Assembly: GCA_018665625.1 (NCBI GenBank)
Contig: JABJCF010000370.1
Location: forward strand, 1 to 16,525
Direction: 5' to 3'
Source of the DNA: Nitrospina sp.
Lineage (GTDB): Bacteria; Nitrospinota; Nitrospinia; Nitrospinales; VA-1
Length of the DNA stretch: 16,525 nucleotides
Within the stretch, counting starts at the first letter, position 1, and every line of letters begins with the position of its first letter. Both the position numbers and the translations under genes were made by a program. The notes beneath the pieces were generated by a model. That model was given only the letters and a program-made list of their open reading frames with translations, was not told the DNA's origin and did no database searches. Positions 8,565 to 14,801 of this stretch are shown here, in pieces.

Positions 8565-8594
8565 CTTTGGGGTGCTTATCAAGCACCACCAAAG
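8565..8594. terminator. Hairpin between convergent metK and cheY-like genes, possible bidirectional terminator
   Basis: GGTGCTT (8571-8577) pairs perfectly with AAGCACC (8581-8587) around an ATC loop. Beyond one unpaired base, CTTTGG (8565-8570) pairs with CCAAAG (8589-8594). This gives a 13-pair stem overlapping the last codons of the cheY-like gene, whose stop is at 8579-8581. On the + strand the hairpin is followed by a moderately T-rich stretch; on the - strand there is no clear U-tract. Position and symmetry suggest termination for both genes. Confidence 0.5.
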
Positions 8595-8962
8595 ACTACT
8601 TCTTTAATTTTATTGCCTAAAGATTCGGGCTTAACGGGCTTTACAATATACTCTTTAATACCAGCCGCTACAGCTTCTACTACTTTTTCGCGTTCTTTTT
8701 CAGCCGTAATCAGTAAAAAGGGAATATCCCGGAGTTTGGGATCTTTAGTCAGTTCTTTGAAAAGATCCAAGCCGTCCATATTTGGCATATGCCAGTCGGA
8801 TATAATCAAGTCAAAAGACTTTCGTTTCAACTCCTCAAGGGCAGCCCGACCATCTTCAGCAAGAACCACATTGAAGTAACCTAATTTCTTCAAGGTTCTC
8901 CGCAAAAATAAACGCGTGGTCAAAAGATCTTCAACAATGAGAATGTTAATTTCAAAATTCAT
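8579..8962 (-). CDS. Single-domain CheY-like response regulator
   Basis: A stand-alone receiver domain that relays phosphorylation from a histidine kinase, by protein-protein contact rather than DNA binding. From the ATG at 8962 it has 127 residues, and every key residue is present: acidic pair Glu11/Asp12, phospho-acceptor Asp56 in SDWHMPNMDGLDLF, Thr86 in LLITAE, and Lys108 in YIVKPVKP. The DWxMPNMDGL context is very close to chemotaxis CheY. The frame extends upstream to 9034, but those residues do not look like receiver sequence. No Shine-Dalgarno stands before 8962; instead the start overlaps the stop of a 13-codon leader ORF as ATGA. No kinase, cheA or flagellar gene is nearby, so the partner is unknown. 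Confidence 0.92.
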   Translation of the reverse strand: MNFEINILIVEDLLTTRLFLRRTLKKLGYFNVVLAEDGRAALEELKRKSFDLIISDWHMPNMDGLDLFKELTKDPKLRDIPFLLITAEKEREKVVEAVAAGIKEYIVKPVKPESLGNKIKEVVFGGA

Positions 8963-9000
8963 ATAAATACTGACAATAACTTTTTTCGGGAAATGGGCAT
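8959..9000 (-). CDS. 13-codon leader ORF translationally coupled to the cheY-like gene
   Basis: On the - strand the sequence AGGAGGT (9011-9005), a full match to the anti-Shine-Dalgarno, stands five bases before an ATG at 9000. That ATG opens a 13-codon frame (MPISRKKLLSVFI) ending in TGA at 8961-8959. The stop overlaps the receiver-domain ATG (8962-8960) as ATGA. The receiver gene has no binding site of its own, so ribosomes loading here would probably re-initiate on it. The peptide shows no recognisable function. A one-base sequencing error merging the two frames is the main alternative. Confidence 0.5.
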   Translation of the reverse strand: MPISRKKLLSVFI

Positions 9001-9033
9001 AGCTACCTCCTAAAAACACTATCATAAACTTCA

Positions 9034-9061
9034 ATATTAGGCAAACACTTTAAATATCAAA
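9034..9061 (-). promoter_or_regulatory. Possible promoter for the leader ORF and cheY-like gene
   Basis: Reading the - strand, TTTGAT (9061-9056) and TAATAT (9039-9034) are separated by 16 bases, which would place the transcript start about 27 bases before the leader ATG. A second -10-like hexamer, TATGAT, lies at 9026-9021 but lacks a good partner. The GC-rich mini-hairpin GGGC...GCCC at 9070-9082 lies just upstream. The match is modest. Confidence 0.27.
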
Positions 9062-9151
9062 TGCTTCTAGGGCTATCGGCCCACCAATAAAAAGAAAAAC
9101 CGTGGAAACAGAGACCTCCTGAAAAATGAAACTCGGATTCCAATAGAATAA

Positions 9152-9892
9152 TCAGACCATTTTATGTCCGCACATCAAATAAGCACTCCCCGCATAAACT
9201 GTTACCGAAGTTCCAGTTTTAAAACCCGCTTGTTGCAACTCTTCTGCCAATCCCTCAATTGTGTAATCAATCCATAGCCCCGATTTCAATTGTTTTTGGA
9301 TGAAATTTAATCCCAGAAACTTAGTGAAAGGATAAAATAGGATTCGTTTAATCATTGCTTGCCAAAAACCCTTTTTCTCCAAAGTCAATTTAAGACTTTC
9401 CTCAATAATTTGGCTAGAGTTATAATTTTTGGAAGGGTTACTTATTAAAAGTATTCCTCCGGGCCTCAAGACATGCCACATATTTTTTAAAGCCTGCTCT
9501 CTTTTATCCTTTTCTCGAATGGTATAAATTGAAAAATGAGCAACTACAATATCCAGGGAGTTTTCCTTAAAAGGAGGTGCGGCAAGGTCATTTTTAAAAC
9601 AAACTACCTGCTCTGAAATCATTAATTCTTTTGCACGCATCTGCACCCTCATAAGCCCGGCGGACAAAAGATCTGATCCGTAATAATTAATTCCACGCTT
9701 AAAAACATCTTTCAAGAAAACTAATAATAATCCTGATCCACAACCAGCGTCCCAGATTTTCAGACCCGCTTTATCAGGGATAAGCTTTACCGTCTGGCGC
9801 ATAGATTCTAAATACGATTCCGGTGTCAGCATGTCATACAAGCTCGACTTAAAACCTGTTTTCCAATAATTATCTTGATACCATCCACTCAT
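9152..9892 (-). CDS. Class I SAM-dependent methyltransferase of unknown substrate
   Basis: A Rossmann-fold methyltransferase, probably acting on a small molecule or lipid, but the substrate cannot be read from sequence. Using the ATG at 9892 it has 246 residues. Motif I is IWDAGCGSG (46-54). The acidic residue ending strand 2 is Asp74 in YYGSD. Later motifs are SLDIVVAHFSIYTI and the post-motif LRPGGILLISNPS. The C-terminal third is rich in aromatic and basic residues (KRILFYPFTKFLGLNFI) and could touch a membrane. A GTG at 9901 is in frame, but the Shine-Dalgarno AGGTGG (9903-9898) overlaps it and lies five bases before the ATG, which favours 9892. It is divergent from the gene at 9983 and lies 150 bases upstream of the cheY leader on the same strand. 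Related families include UbiE-like and Methyltransf_11/25 proteins. Confidence 0.85.
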   Translation of the reverse strand: MSGWYQDNYWKTGFKSSLYDMLTPESYLESMRQTVKLIPDKAGLKIWDAGCGSGLLLVFLKDVFKRGINYYGSDLLSAGLMRVQMRAKELMISEQVVCFKNDLAAPPFKENSLDIVVAHFSIYTIREKDKREQALKNMWHVLRPGGILLISNPSKNYNSSQIIEESLKLTLEKKGFWQAMIKRILFYPFTKFLGLNFIQKQLKSGLWIDYTIEGLAEELQQAGFKTGTSVTVYAGSAYLMCGHKMV

Positions 9893-9917
9893 CTTTTCCA
9901 CCTAAATAAACCTTCGC

Positions 9918-9947
9918 CTTGTCTACAAGCGTATTAATGAATATAAT
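9918..9947 (+). promoter_or_regulatory. Sigma-70-like promoter with a palindrome over its -35 box
   Basis: TTGTCT (9919-9924) and a perfect TATAAT (9942-9947) are separated by 17 bases, the optimal spacing. Transcription would begin near 9954, about 30 bases before the ATG at 9983. The -35 box sits inside the perfect inverted repeat CTTGT-CT-ACAAG (9918-9929), a possible operator. It lies between divergent genes, so a regulator here could affect both. Confidence 0.55.
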
Positions 9948-9982
9948 CAATTTTATTTTCATAAAGTTACTGGAGTCATCCG

Positions 9983-10420
9983 ATGGCTAAAAAACCATTC
10001 ATAAACAAACATGGTTTTGTAGAATACCCTTTTCTGCATGATACCCGAAAGCAGAAAAACTGGTGGTTCTACAATCTAATGGAAGACTATCTTAAGCGGA
10101 GAGGTCGCCAGAACAAGGGGCCTAATTATACCCGTGATGATTGTGAAGATGATTTTAAAAGAATCCTGGCTTCGACAAATTTAAAGTTTTATGTTCTGCT
10201 CCCATCGGGAATGGGGATGGAGTTTAAATTGATTGGAAAATACCAAACTCCCGAACTCATCGAAATTGAAGACCCGGTTCCTTACATAACTGACAAATAT
10301 GGTGGTGGAAAATTCAAGGTCAACATCTACCACGATGGTACCTTTGCCGGAACAGAAAACTACAAAGCTCATGGCGACCCCAAATGGGTAGAGATCGAAG
10401 ACGATAACCCAACAGGCTGA
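9983..10420 (+). CDS. Unrecognised 145-residue protein
   Basis: I do not recognise this family. The protein is small, soluble and highly charged, with no signal peptide or membrane segment. The N-terminal half (about 1-65) is basic and aromatic (PFLHDTRKQKNWWFYNLMEDYLKR) and probably helical. The middle holds the strand-like LKFYVLLPSGMGMEFKLIG. The C-terminal part (about 105-130) has the beta-rich pattern KYGGGKFKVNIYHDGTFAG, and the tail is acidic (WVEIEDDNPTG). A TGGAG Shine-Dalgarno (9971-9975) stands seven bases before the ATG, and a good promoter lies at 9919-9947, which supports a real gene. It appears to be a single-gene transcription unit, divergent from the methyltransferase and convergent with the Rieske gene. 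No mobile-element genes adjoin it. Confidence 0.8.
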   Translation: MAKKPFINKHGFVEYPFLHDTRKQKNWWFYNLMEDYLKRRGRQNKGPNYTRDDCEDDFKRILASTNLKFYVLLPSGMGMEFKLIGKYQTPELIEIEDPVPYITDKYGGGKFKVNIYHDGTFAGTENYKAHGDPKWVEIEDDNPTG

Positions 10421-10469
10421 ATGCCTCTCACCTTGGCATTCTCTTATCAAATTAAAATTTTAATGCCAA
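10419..10469. terminator. Nested inverted repeats between convergent genes, possible bidirectional terminator
   Basis: GAATGCC (10419-10425, overlapping the TGA) pairs with GGCATTC (10435-10441) around a nine-base loop. TTGGCATT (10433-10440) can instead pair with AATGCCAA (10462-10469), and that loop contains the perfect AT palindrome ATTAAAATTTTAAT (10451-10464). The two stems share the same central arm and are mutually exclusive. Partial T-runs follow. The site lies between the 9983 gene and the 3' end of the Rieske gene. Confidence 0.45.
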
Positions 10470-10479
10470 CCGAAAAATA

Positions 10480-10896
10480 TCAGTCTAGCTCTTCGTCAGG
10501 GTTGCGGGGTTTTTGAATGGTAGGGACACTGAATTTTATGCTGGATGGTAAATTCGATGCCTTTTTACCGTAGGCAATATTTCCCTCATCGGGTTCCAGG
10601 CCAATATATATGTTTTCGTTTTTGGTTTTCACCGGATAGGTCGGAATAAACAATTCCGGATTCTGCATATTTGCTCCATCCGTCAATCGGAACCGCCACT
10701 CATGGTTGGGGCAAATAACGATACCTTCTTCTATTCGCCCCTCGCCTAATGGCGAACCTCTATGAGGGCAGGTGTTCGTTATCGCGTAATATTTCCCTTT
10801 ATAATTAAAAAGGGCAATCTGCTTATCTCCAGCTGCAATAATCGCAGACTTGCCAATGGGCAATTCATCTTCCTTCATTACTTTTACAAATTTCAT
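10480..10896 (-). CDS. Small Rieske [2Fe-2S] protein (NirD/ferredoxin-like)
   Basis: A soluble electron-transfer or redox-subunit protein with a single Rieske domain. The cluster ligands are Cys43 and His45 in CPHRGSPLGEG and Cys62 and His65 in CPNHEWRF, with the usual 16-residue spacing. The 138 residues comprise the domain (about 1-100) plus a C-terminal tail without recognised motifs. There is no N-terminal membrane anchor or Tat signal, so it is not a cytochrome bc1-type Rieske subunit. It resembles NirD and dioxygenase-type Rieske ferredoxins, but no nirB, oxygenase or reductase gene is nearby. It begins 13 bases after the tig stop with an AGGGAA Shine-Dalgarno, so it is probably co-transcribed with tig. 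The redox partner is unknown. Confidence 0.9.
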   Translation of the reverse strand: MKFVKVMKEDELPIGKSAIIAAGDKQIALFNYKGKYYAITNTCPHRGSPLGEGRIEEGIVICPNHEWRFRLTDGANMQNPELFIPTYPVKTKNENIYIGLEPDEGNIAYGKKASNLPSSIKFSVPTIQKPRNPDEELD

Positions 10897-10909
10897 TGCT
10901 TCCCTTTAG

Positions 10910-12262
10910 CTAGTCTTTAGCTGGCTCTTCTTTATAAAATTCAAACTCACAGTTGGCATAAATAAAATTCATGGTTTTTTGCCCTAACAACTTGGTGGTC
11001 GTTTGGTTCAGAGAATCCGGATTAGACATAATTCTTTTTTGAATGTCTTCAACCTTCTGTTTTGTTTGCTCGGCCAAAAGTTCATACTCGCCTTCCATAT
11101 CCTGCTGAGTTATGTGAATATTTTCTGCCTGAGCAACTGCTTCCAATGCCATATATCCTTTGGTATTAAAAATTGCTTTTTCTCGCCATTCCACAACGGC
11201 TTTTTCAGGCTCAAAACCGGAATCTTCAATTTTCGTTCCCGATTGAGCGATCTGAAACTTCACCCCTTCAATCATAAATTTCAACTCACGCTCAATGATT
11301 GATTCTGGAGGGTCCGTATCCAGTTCCTTAACCAGCATATTAAAAATATCTTCTTTTATTCTAAGCTCTTCTTGCTGATCCTTATGACTTTGTAGATCAA
11401 CCTTGATGCCACGTTTCAATTCGTCAACAGAATCAAAACCTTCTCGCTTAGCAATTTCAATTGTCAATTCGGGGAGACTCAGTTTTTTAATTTCTTTAAG
11501 GTTAATTTTAAAGGTAGCTCGGTCATCTTCTTGCTCTTCCCCTGCTCCCGGCACCGGAAAACTAATGCGGCGTGTTTTCTGGTTCCAATTGGGAGGAAGA
11601 ATCACCTTGATCTCAAATTCTTCCCCTGCTTTATGCCCTATCAATTGTTCCTCAAATCCATCCAGCATCTTTTTCTCACCAATGCGCAGCTCGAAATCTT
11701 CAGCCCGTTCATTTTCCATCGGTTGATCTTCTATGAATCCCTGGAAATCTATTTTCAAAATATCCCACTGTGCCGCAACATAATCAGCTGGCATAAGTTC
11801 TAGAGAGCCGTGACGGGTGAGAACCTTTTCCATTGTCTCTTCAATTTCTTTTTCTGTTATATCTGCTTCTTTCTTTTTGAACTTCAAGCCTTTGTAATTT
11901 TTAATTTTTATATCAGGCTTAACATCCAGAATAACGGAAAACTTTAGCGGCTCATCTCTCTTAATATCCTGCAAACCTGCATGATCAATTTCTGGTTGGC
12001 CGGTAGGGCGAAGGCCGGATTTATGCAATGCGTCTTCATAATATTCCTGCATTAACTCTTGAAACATATCCCCGAACGATTGCATGGGAACTTGCTTTTC
12101 AAGAACCTTTTGTGGAATTTTTCCCGATCGAAATCCGGGCATCTTCATTTCCTTGTTCAACTGCTTATAAGCAGCATTAATCCGTTGGGCCACCACCTCT
12201 TCAGGAATGGTGATATTCAACTTGCGTTTAAGCTCTTCTAATTCTTCAACATCGTATTCCAT
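10910..12262 (-). CDS. tig: Trigger factor, ribosome-associated chaperone and peptidyl-prolyl isomerase
   Basis: Binds at the ribosomal exit tunnel through L23 and shields nascent chains. The 450 residues follow the three-domain order. The N-terminal ribosome-binding domain carries the signature MPGFRSGKIP (41-50). An FKBP-type isomerase domain follows (about 160-260, with LKIDFQGFIEDQ and MLDGFEEQLIGHKAGE). The C-terminal helical chaperone domain runs from about 262 to 450. The loop before the last FKBP strand (about 222-250) is roughly a dozen residues longer than in E. coli and acidic (GAGEEQEDD). An AAGG Shine-Dalgarno precedes the ATG at 12262. The usual downstream clpP-clpX-lon genes are replaced by a Rieske gene; ispG lies 65 bases upstream. 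Confidence 0.96.
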   Translation of the reverse strand: MEYDVEELEELKRKLNITIPEEVVAQRINAAYKQLNKEMKMPGFRSGKIPQKVLEKQVPMQSFGDMFQELMQEYYEDALHKSGLRPTGQPEIDHAGLQDIKRDEPLKFSVILDVKPDIKIKNYKGLKFKKKEADITEKEIEETMEKVLTRHGSLELMPADYVAAQWDILKIDFQGFIEDQPMENERAEDFELRIGEKKMLDGFEEQLIGHKAGEEFEIKVILPPNWNQKTRRISFPVPGAGEEQEDDRATFKINLKEIKKLSLPELTIEIAKREGFDSVDELKRGIKVDLQSHKDQQEELRIKEDIFNMLVKELDTDPPESIIERELKFMIEGVKFQIAQSGTKIEDSGFEPEKAVVEWREKAIFNTKGYMALEAVAQAENIHITQQDMEGEYELLAEQTKQKVEDIQKRIMSNPDSLNQTTTKLLGQKTMNFIYANCEFEFYKEEPAKD

Positions 12263-12310
12263 TTCAAAACCTTTTCTAGGATATCAATTATTGTGATCCA
12301 ACAAGTCATT

Positions 12311-12351
12311 ACTCATTGAGTCCAGCGTCACGCTGGCCGGGCGTGACCGGC
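12311..12351. repeat. GC-rich palindromic element A, overlapping the 3' end of ispG
   Basis: Three adjacent palindromes occur: ACTCA-T-TGAGT (12311-12321), CCAGCG-TCA-CGCTGG (12322-12336) and GCCGG-GCGTGA-CCGGC (12336-12351). GTCACGC (12327-12333) can also pair with GCGTGAC (12341-12347). The ispG stop codon is the loop of the second hairpin. The patch is far richer in GC than its surroundings and resembles element B at 13577-13614. There is no following U-tract on the - strand, so it looks more like a REP-type repeat than an intrinsic terminator. Confidence 0.55.
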
Positions 12352-13482
12352 ACCAAATTTCTCAACTATCATCTGGTCAATTTCTTTTTTTAATTGCCCC
12401 AGAATTTCTTCATAGGAAAAAGATCCGAGAGTTTCGGTACCTTTTTTCAAATTGACATGTGAGGGGCCACACCACATTCCTAAATCCGCATCATCAGTTT
12501 CCCCTGGGCCGTTTACTCTGCAACCCATTACAGCAATCGTCAGCTTATATTTTTCAGCATACTCTGTCATTTTGCGGACATCCTGAGCCAGGTCGACAAA
12601 TTTATCATTCTCGACACGAGAGCAACTGGGACAAGCAATTATATTTAATCCCTCGAGAAAATTTTCTGGAACCGAGCGGAACCGCCCTTCCGCAATATCC
12701 TGAAGAAGTTCTCGTCCGACATCAATTTCCTGTCCTTTATCATCATTTGGCAGCGTCAGCGAAACACGGATCGTATCGCCAATTCCTGCTGAAATCAATT
12801 GTTCAAACGCAATTCGGGTTTTGATAATTCCTTCAGGAGGAAGTCCCGCCTCGGTAACACCTAAATGTAAAGGCACATCAGGCCTTTCCTTGGCAAACCT
12901 ACGATTGGCATCAATCACCTTGGCAGAATCGGAATCCTTTAGCGAAACACAATAGTTCTCAAATTTCATTTCATCCAGCATCTCGCAATGGTCCACCGCA
13001 CAACGAACCATAGCCTCTGTTGAATCATCTTTGTATCTTTCTTTATAATCAGGGTCAACCGAGCCACAGTTGACTCCGATGCGAATGGCGCAATCGTTTT
13101 CTTTTGCCGCATTGACGATGAATTCCACTTTTTCCCGAATGGATTTTTCTTTTTCGAGGTGAAATAAGTGACCGGGATTGTATCTAATTTTGTTTACCCA
13201 TGGAGCAACCAGGGGAGCCAACTTATAATTCTCCTGCAGGTCCACAGACCATGTGCTGTCTGGAAATTTTTCCCGCAGGGTTTTCAGCGCTTCCACATCT
13301 TTTTCGCTGTCCACCGCAATGCGAATGACATCGGCATTGGCTTTTTCCAGCACTTCTATCTGTCTGGCAGTTGCTGTGAGATCTTGGGTTTGCGTCGCTG
13401 CCATACTTTGAACGGCTATGGGAGAATCTCCCCCAATCACCACTTTTCCAATACGAATCTTACGTGTCTTTCTTGGCTGCAT
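12328..13482 (-). CDS. ispG: 4-hydroxy-3-methylbut-2-enyl diphosphate synthase IspG (GcpE)
   Basis: Penultimate enzyme of the MEP isoprenoid pathway; a [4Fe-4S] protein that reductively converts MEcPP to HMBPP in the cytoplasm. The 384 residues fit the short bacterial form (about 370). The cluster ligands are Cys284 and Cys287 in IACPSCSR and Cys321 in [10 protein letters not shown], with the conserved Glu328 in the same motif. The TIM-barrel part contains [29 protein letters not shown] and HLGVTEAG. The start is ATG 13482, with a weak AGGAA upstream. The last eight codons (GAGHARPA) fall inside palindromic element A, so the native C-terminus may have been rewritten by that element. No other MEP-pathway gene is in the window. 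Confidence 0.97.
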   Translation of the reverse strand: MQPRKTRKIRIGKVVIGGDSPIAVQSMAATQTQDLTATARQIEVLEKANADVIRIAVDSEKDVEALKTLREKFPDSTWSVDLQENYKLAPLVAPWVNKIRYNPGHLFHLEKEKSIREKVEFIVNAAKENDCAIRIGVNCGSVDPDYKERYKDDSTEAMVRCAVDHCEMLDEMKFENYCVSLKDSDSAKVIDANRRFAKERPDVPLHLGVTEAGLPPEGIIKTRIAFEQLISAGIGDTIRVSLTLPNDDKGQEIDVGRELLQDIAEGRFRSVPENFLEGLNIIACPSCSRVENDKFVDLAQDVRKMTEYAEKYKLTIAVMGCRVNGPGETDDADLGMWCGPSHVNLKKGTETLGSFSYEEILGQLKKEIDQMIVEKFGAGHARPA

Positions 13483-13576
13483 TATTTAGCGTTCCTGTTT
13501 CGGATAGTTATCTGGAAGAAAGGTTGACCACTACAGAAATATGCCTGATAGCTTAAGTCTGCTCAATTGCAATAGA

Positions 13577-13614
13577 CCTGTTCCCTCCAGCTTCAAGCTG
13601 GACAGGCAAGCCTG
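13577..13614. repeat. Palindromic element B, related to element A
   Basis: CCAGCTT-C-AAGCTGG (13587-13601) is a perfect hairpin. CAGGC-AA-GCCTG (13603-13614) follows it at once, and CCTGT (13577-13581) can pair with ACAGG (13602-13606). Aligned with element A, both read TCCAGC, N, TCA, N', GCTGG and then GGC, and the two N positions change together (G/C in A, T/A in B), which keeps the stem paired. It lies in the 196-base gap between the radical SAM gene and ispG. No other function is apparent in that gap. Confidence 0.5.
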
Positions 13615-13678
13615 AACAAATTGATCAACAAGATTAACAAATAAGAGATGCCATAACAAGACAGAGAGGGGCCTATTC

Positions 13679-14689
13679 TCAGACATTTAGTGAATTTCTA
13701 GTGCGATCCAGTGGAAATGGGTTGTTGGGGCTACTGAAATCCGGCAAATTATGCACCTTGGATTCCAGGGATTGCAGGAACAAGGACTCAAACCCAAGCT
13801 CATTCGCCCAGGCAATGGCCTGATTGTATTCGTCGCGGGTAATCGCTCTATCCAAAGAAGATGCGGCTTTATGAACAGGACGATATTGACTCATCAAACT
13901 CAAGGGCACAGAGGAGGACATTTCCAGAGCTACGAAACATAATGTTTCCCAGGTGCTCGTCATCTGCCCCGGTAAGACCAAATGGCGAACGAGAACCCCC
14001 TTTTCTGCCAATCCATCTTTATTAATCGATAGAGGCCCCACTTGACGAAACATTTCGAGTACGGCCTCCCGCGAAAACTCAGGATACGATTTTATATGAG
14101 ATAATTGCCTAGCCGTTTCATGATCTGCATATTTCAGATCAGGGAGATAGATGTCAACAACCCCCTCAAGTAGTTTTAAAGTTTCAAGGGCATCATAACT
14201 ATTAGTATTGTAAATGATCGGCAATCGAAGCCCCTTTTCACGAGCCAGCGAAAGACTTTTTAATAAACCGGGAACCACATGGGAGGGAGAAACCCAACCA
14301 ATGAAATGGACACCCTCTTCCTGCAAACGAAGCATCGCCGCGGCTGCTTTTTTATAGGATTCCTGCGTTTCACTTTTTGCCTCTTTCGTTTTTGCAGACC
14401 ATTCTTGAGAAATTTGATAGTTTTGGCAGTAATCGCAACGCAAATTGCAGGCCGTTACGAAAAGGTTTCCCACCCCATTACTGCCCACTAACGGAGGCTC
14501 TTCCCCAAAATGCTGCACACTTGAGGAGATGTGCAAAGTATCTTCCTGTCCACAAAATCCTGTTTCACCGTCGGTACGATCTATCCCGCACGCATGCGGA
14601 CAAACCTTGCAACTGCGGTAAATCTCATACGCCTGGTCAGCGCGTTGCTGCAGTTCCTTTTCCGACAGATTTAAATAGGCTGCGGTCAT
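13679..14689 (-). CDS. Radical SAM protein of the PflA-related COG1313 (PflX) family
   Basis: An iron-sulfur enzyme that cleaves S-adenosylmethionine to start radical chemistry; the substrate of this family is not established. The 336 residues carry the radical SAM motif CNLRCDYC (Cys81, Cys85, Cys88) followed by QNYQIS. A Cys-rich N-terminal segment, CKVCPHACG...GFCG (Cys27, Cys30, Cys34, Cys46), precedes it, as does ISSSVQHFGEEPPLVGSNG; both are typical of COG1313 proteins. Later family blocks are YNTNSYDALETL, DIYLPDLKY, VLVRHLVLPGQ and SLMSQYRPVH. The start is ATG 14689, with a distant AAGG upstream. Databases often label such proteins pyruvate formate-lyase activating enzymes, but no glycyl-radical enzyme gene is adjacent, so that label should not be trusted. 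It is the first gene of the leftward cluster and divergent from the yejA-like gene. Confidence 0.9.
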   Translation of the reverse strand: MTAAYLNLSEKELQQRADQAYEIYRSCKVCPHACGIDRTDGETGFCGQEDTLHISSSVQHFGEEPPLVGSNGVGNLFVTACNLRCDYCQNYQISQEWSAKTKEAKSETQESYKKAAAAMLRLQEEGVHFIGWVSPSHVVPGLLKSLSLAREKGLRLPIIYNTNSYDALETLKLLEGVVDIYLPDLKYADHETARQLSHIKSYPEFSREAVLEMFRQVGPLSINKDGLAEKGVLVRHLVLPGQMTSTWETLCFVALEMSSSVPLSLMSQYRPVHKAASSLDRAITRDEYNQAIAWANELGFESLFLQSLESKVHNLPDFSSPNNPFPLDRTRNSLNV

Positions 14690-14725
14690 TTAACAAATAC
14701 CTTCAATTTATTTGTAATAAACCGG

Positions 14726-14756
14726 TTGACCCACAAGCAAGTAGGAGTGTTAATAT
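14726..14756 (+). promoter_or_regulatory. Possible promoter for the yejA-like gene
   Basis: In the 112-base divergent region TTGACC (14726-14731) is followed after 18-19 bases by TTAATA/TAATAT (14750-14756). The -35 box is good, but the spacing is slightly long and the -10 imperfect. AGTAGG (14740-14745) and CCTACT (14773-14778) form a short inverted repeat around the -10 region, which could be incidental. Confidence 0.33.
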
Positions 14757-14801
14757 ATTTAAGTAAATAGAACCTACTCACCTGATCGAGCTGAACCAAT
14801 T

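Noticed and set aside
8547..8879. + strand open frame of 110 codons opposite the cheY-like gene
   Set aside because: It is antisense to a receiver domain with all catalytic residues intact and has no family resemblance.
9078..9120. Second strong Shine-Dalgarno (AGGAGG, - strand 9120-9115) upstream of the cheY leader
   Set aside because: No ATG, GTG or TTG follows at a usable distance. Only a CTG-initiated 12-codon frame ending in TAG can be drawn, which is too weak to call.
11003..11803. Long + strand open frames within tig
   Set aside because: They are antisense shadows of trigger factor, low in recognisable motifs and without ribosome-binding sites.
13679..14689. Pyruvate formate-lyase activating enzyme
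   Set aside because: The N-terminal Cys-rich segment and HFGEEPP block fit COG1313 rather than true PflA, and no formate-lyase gene is adjacent.
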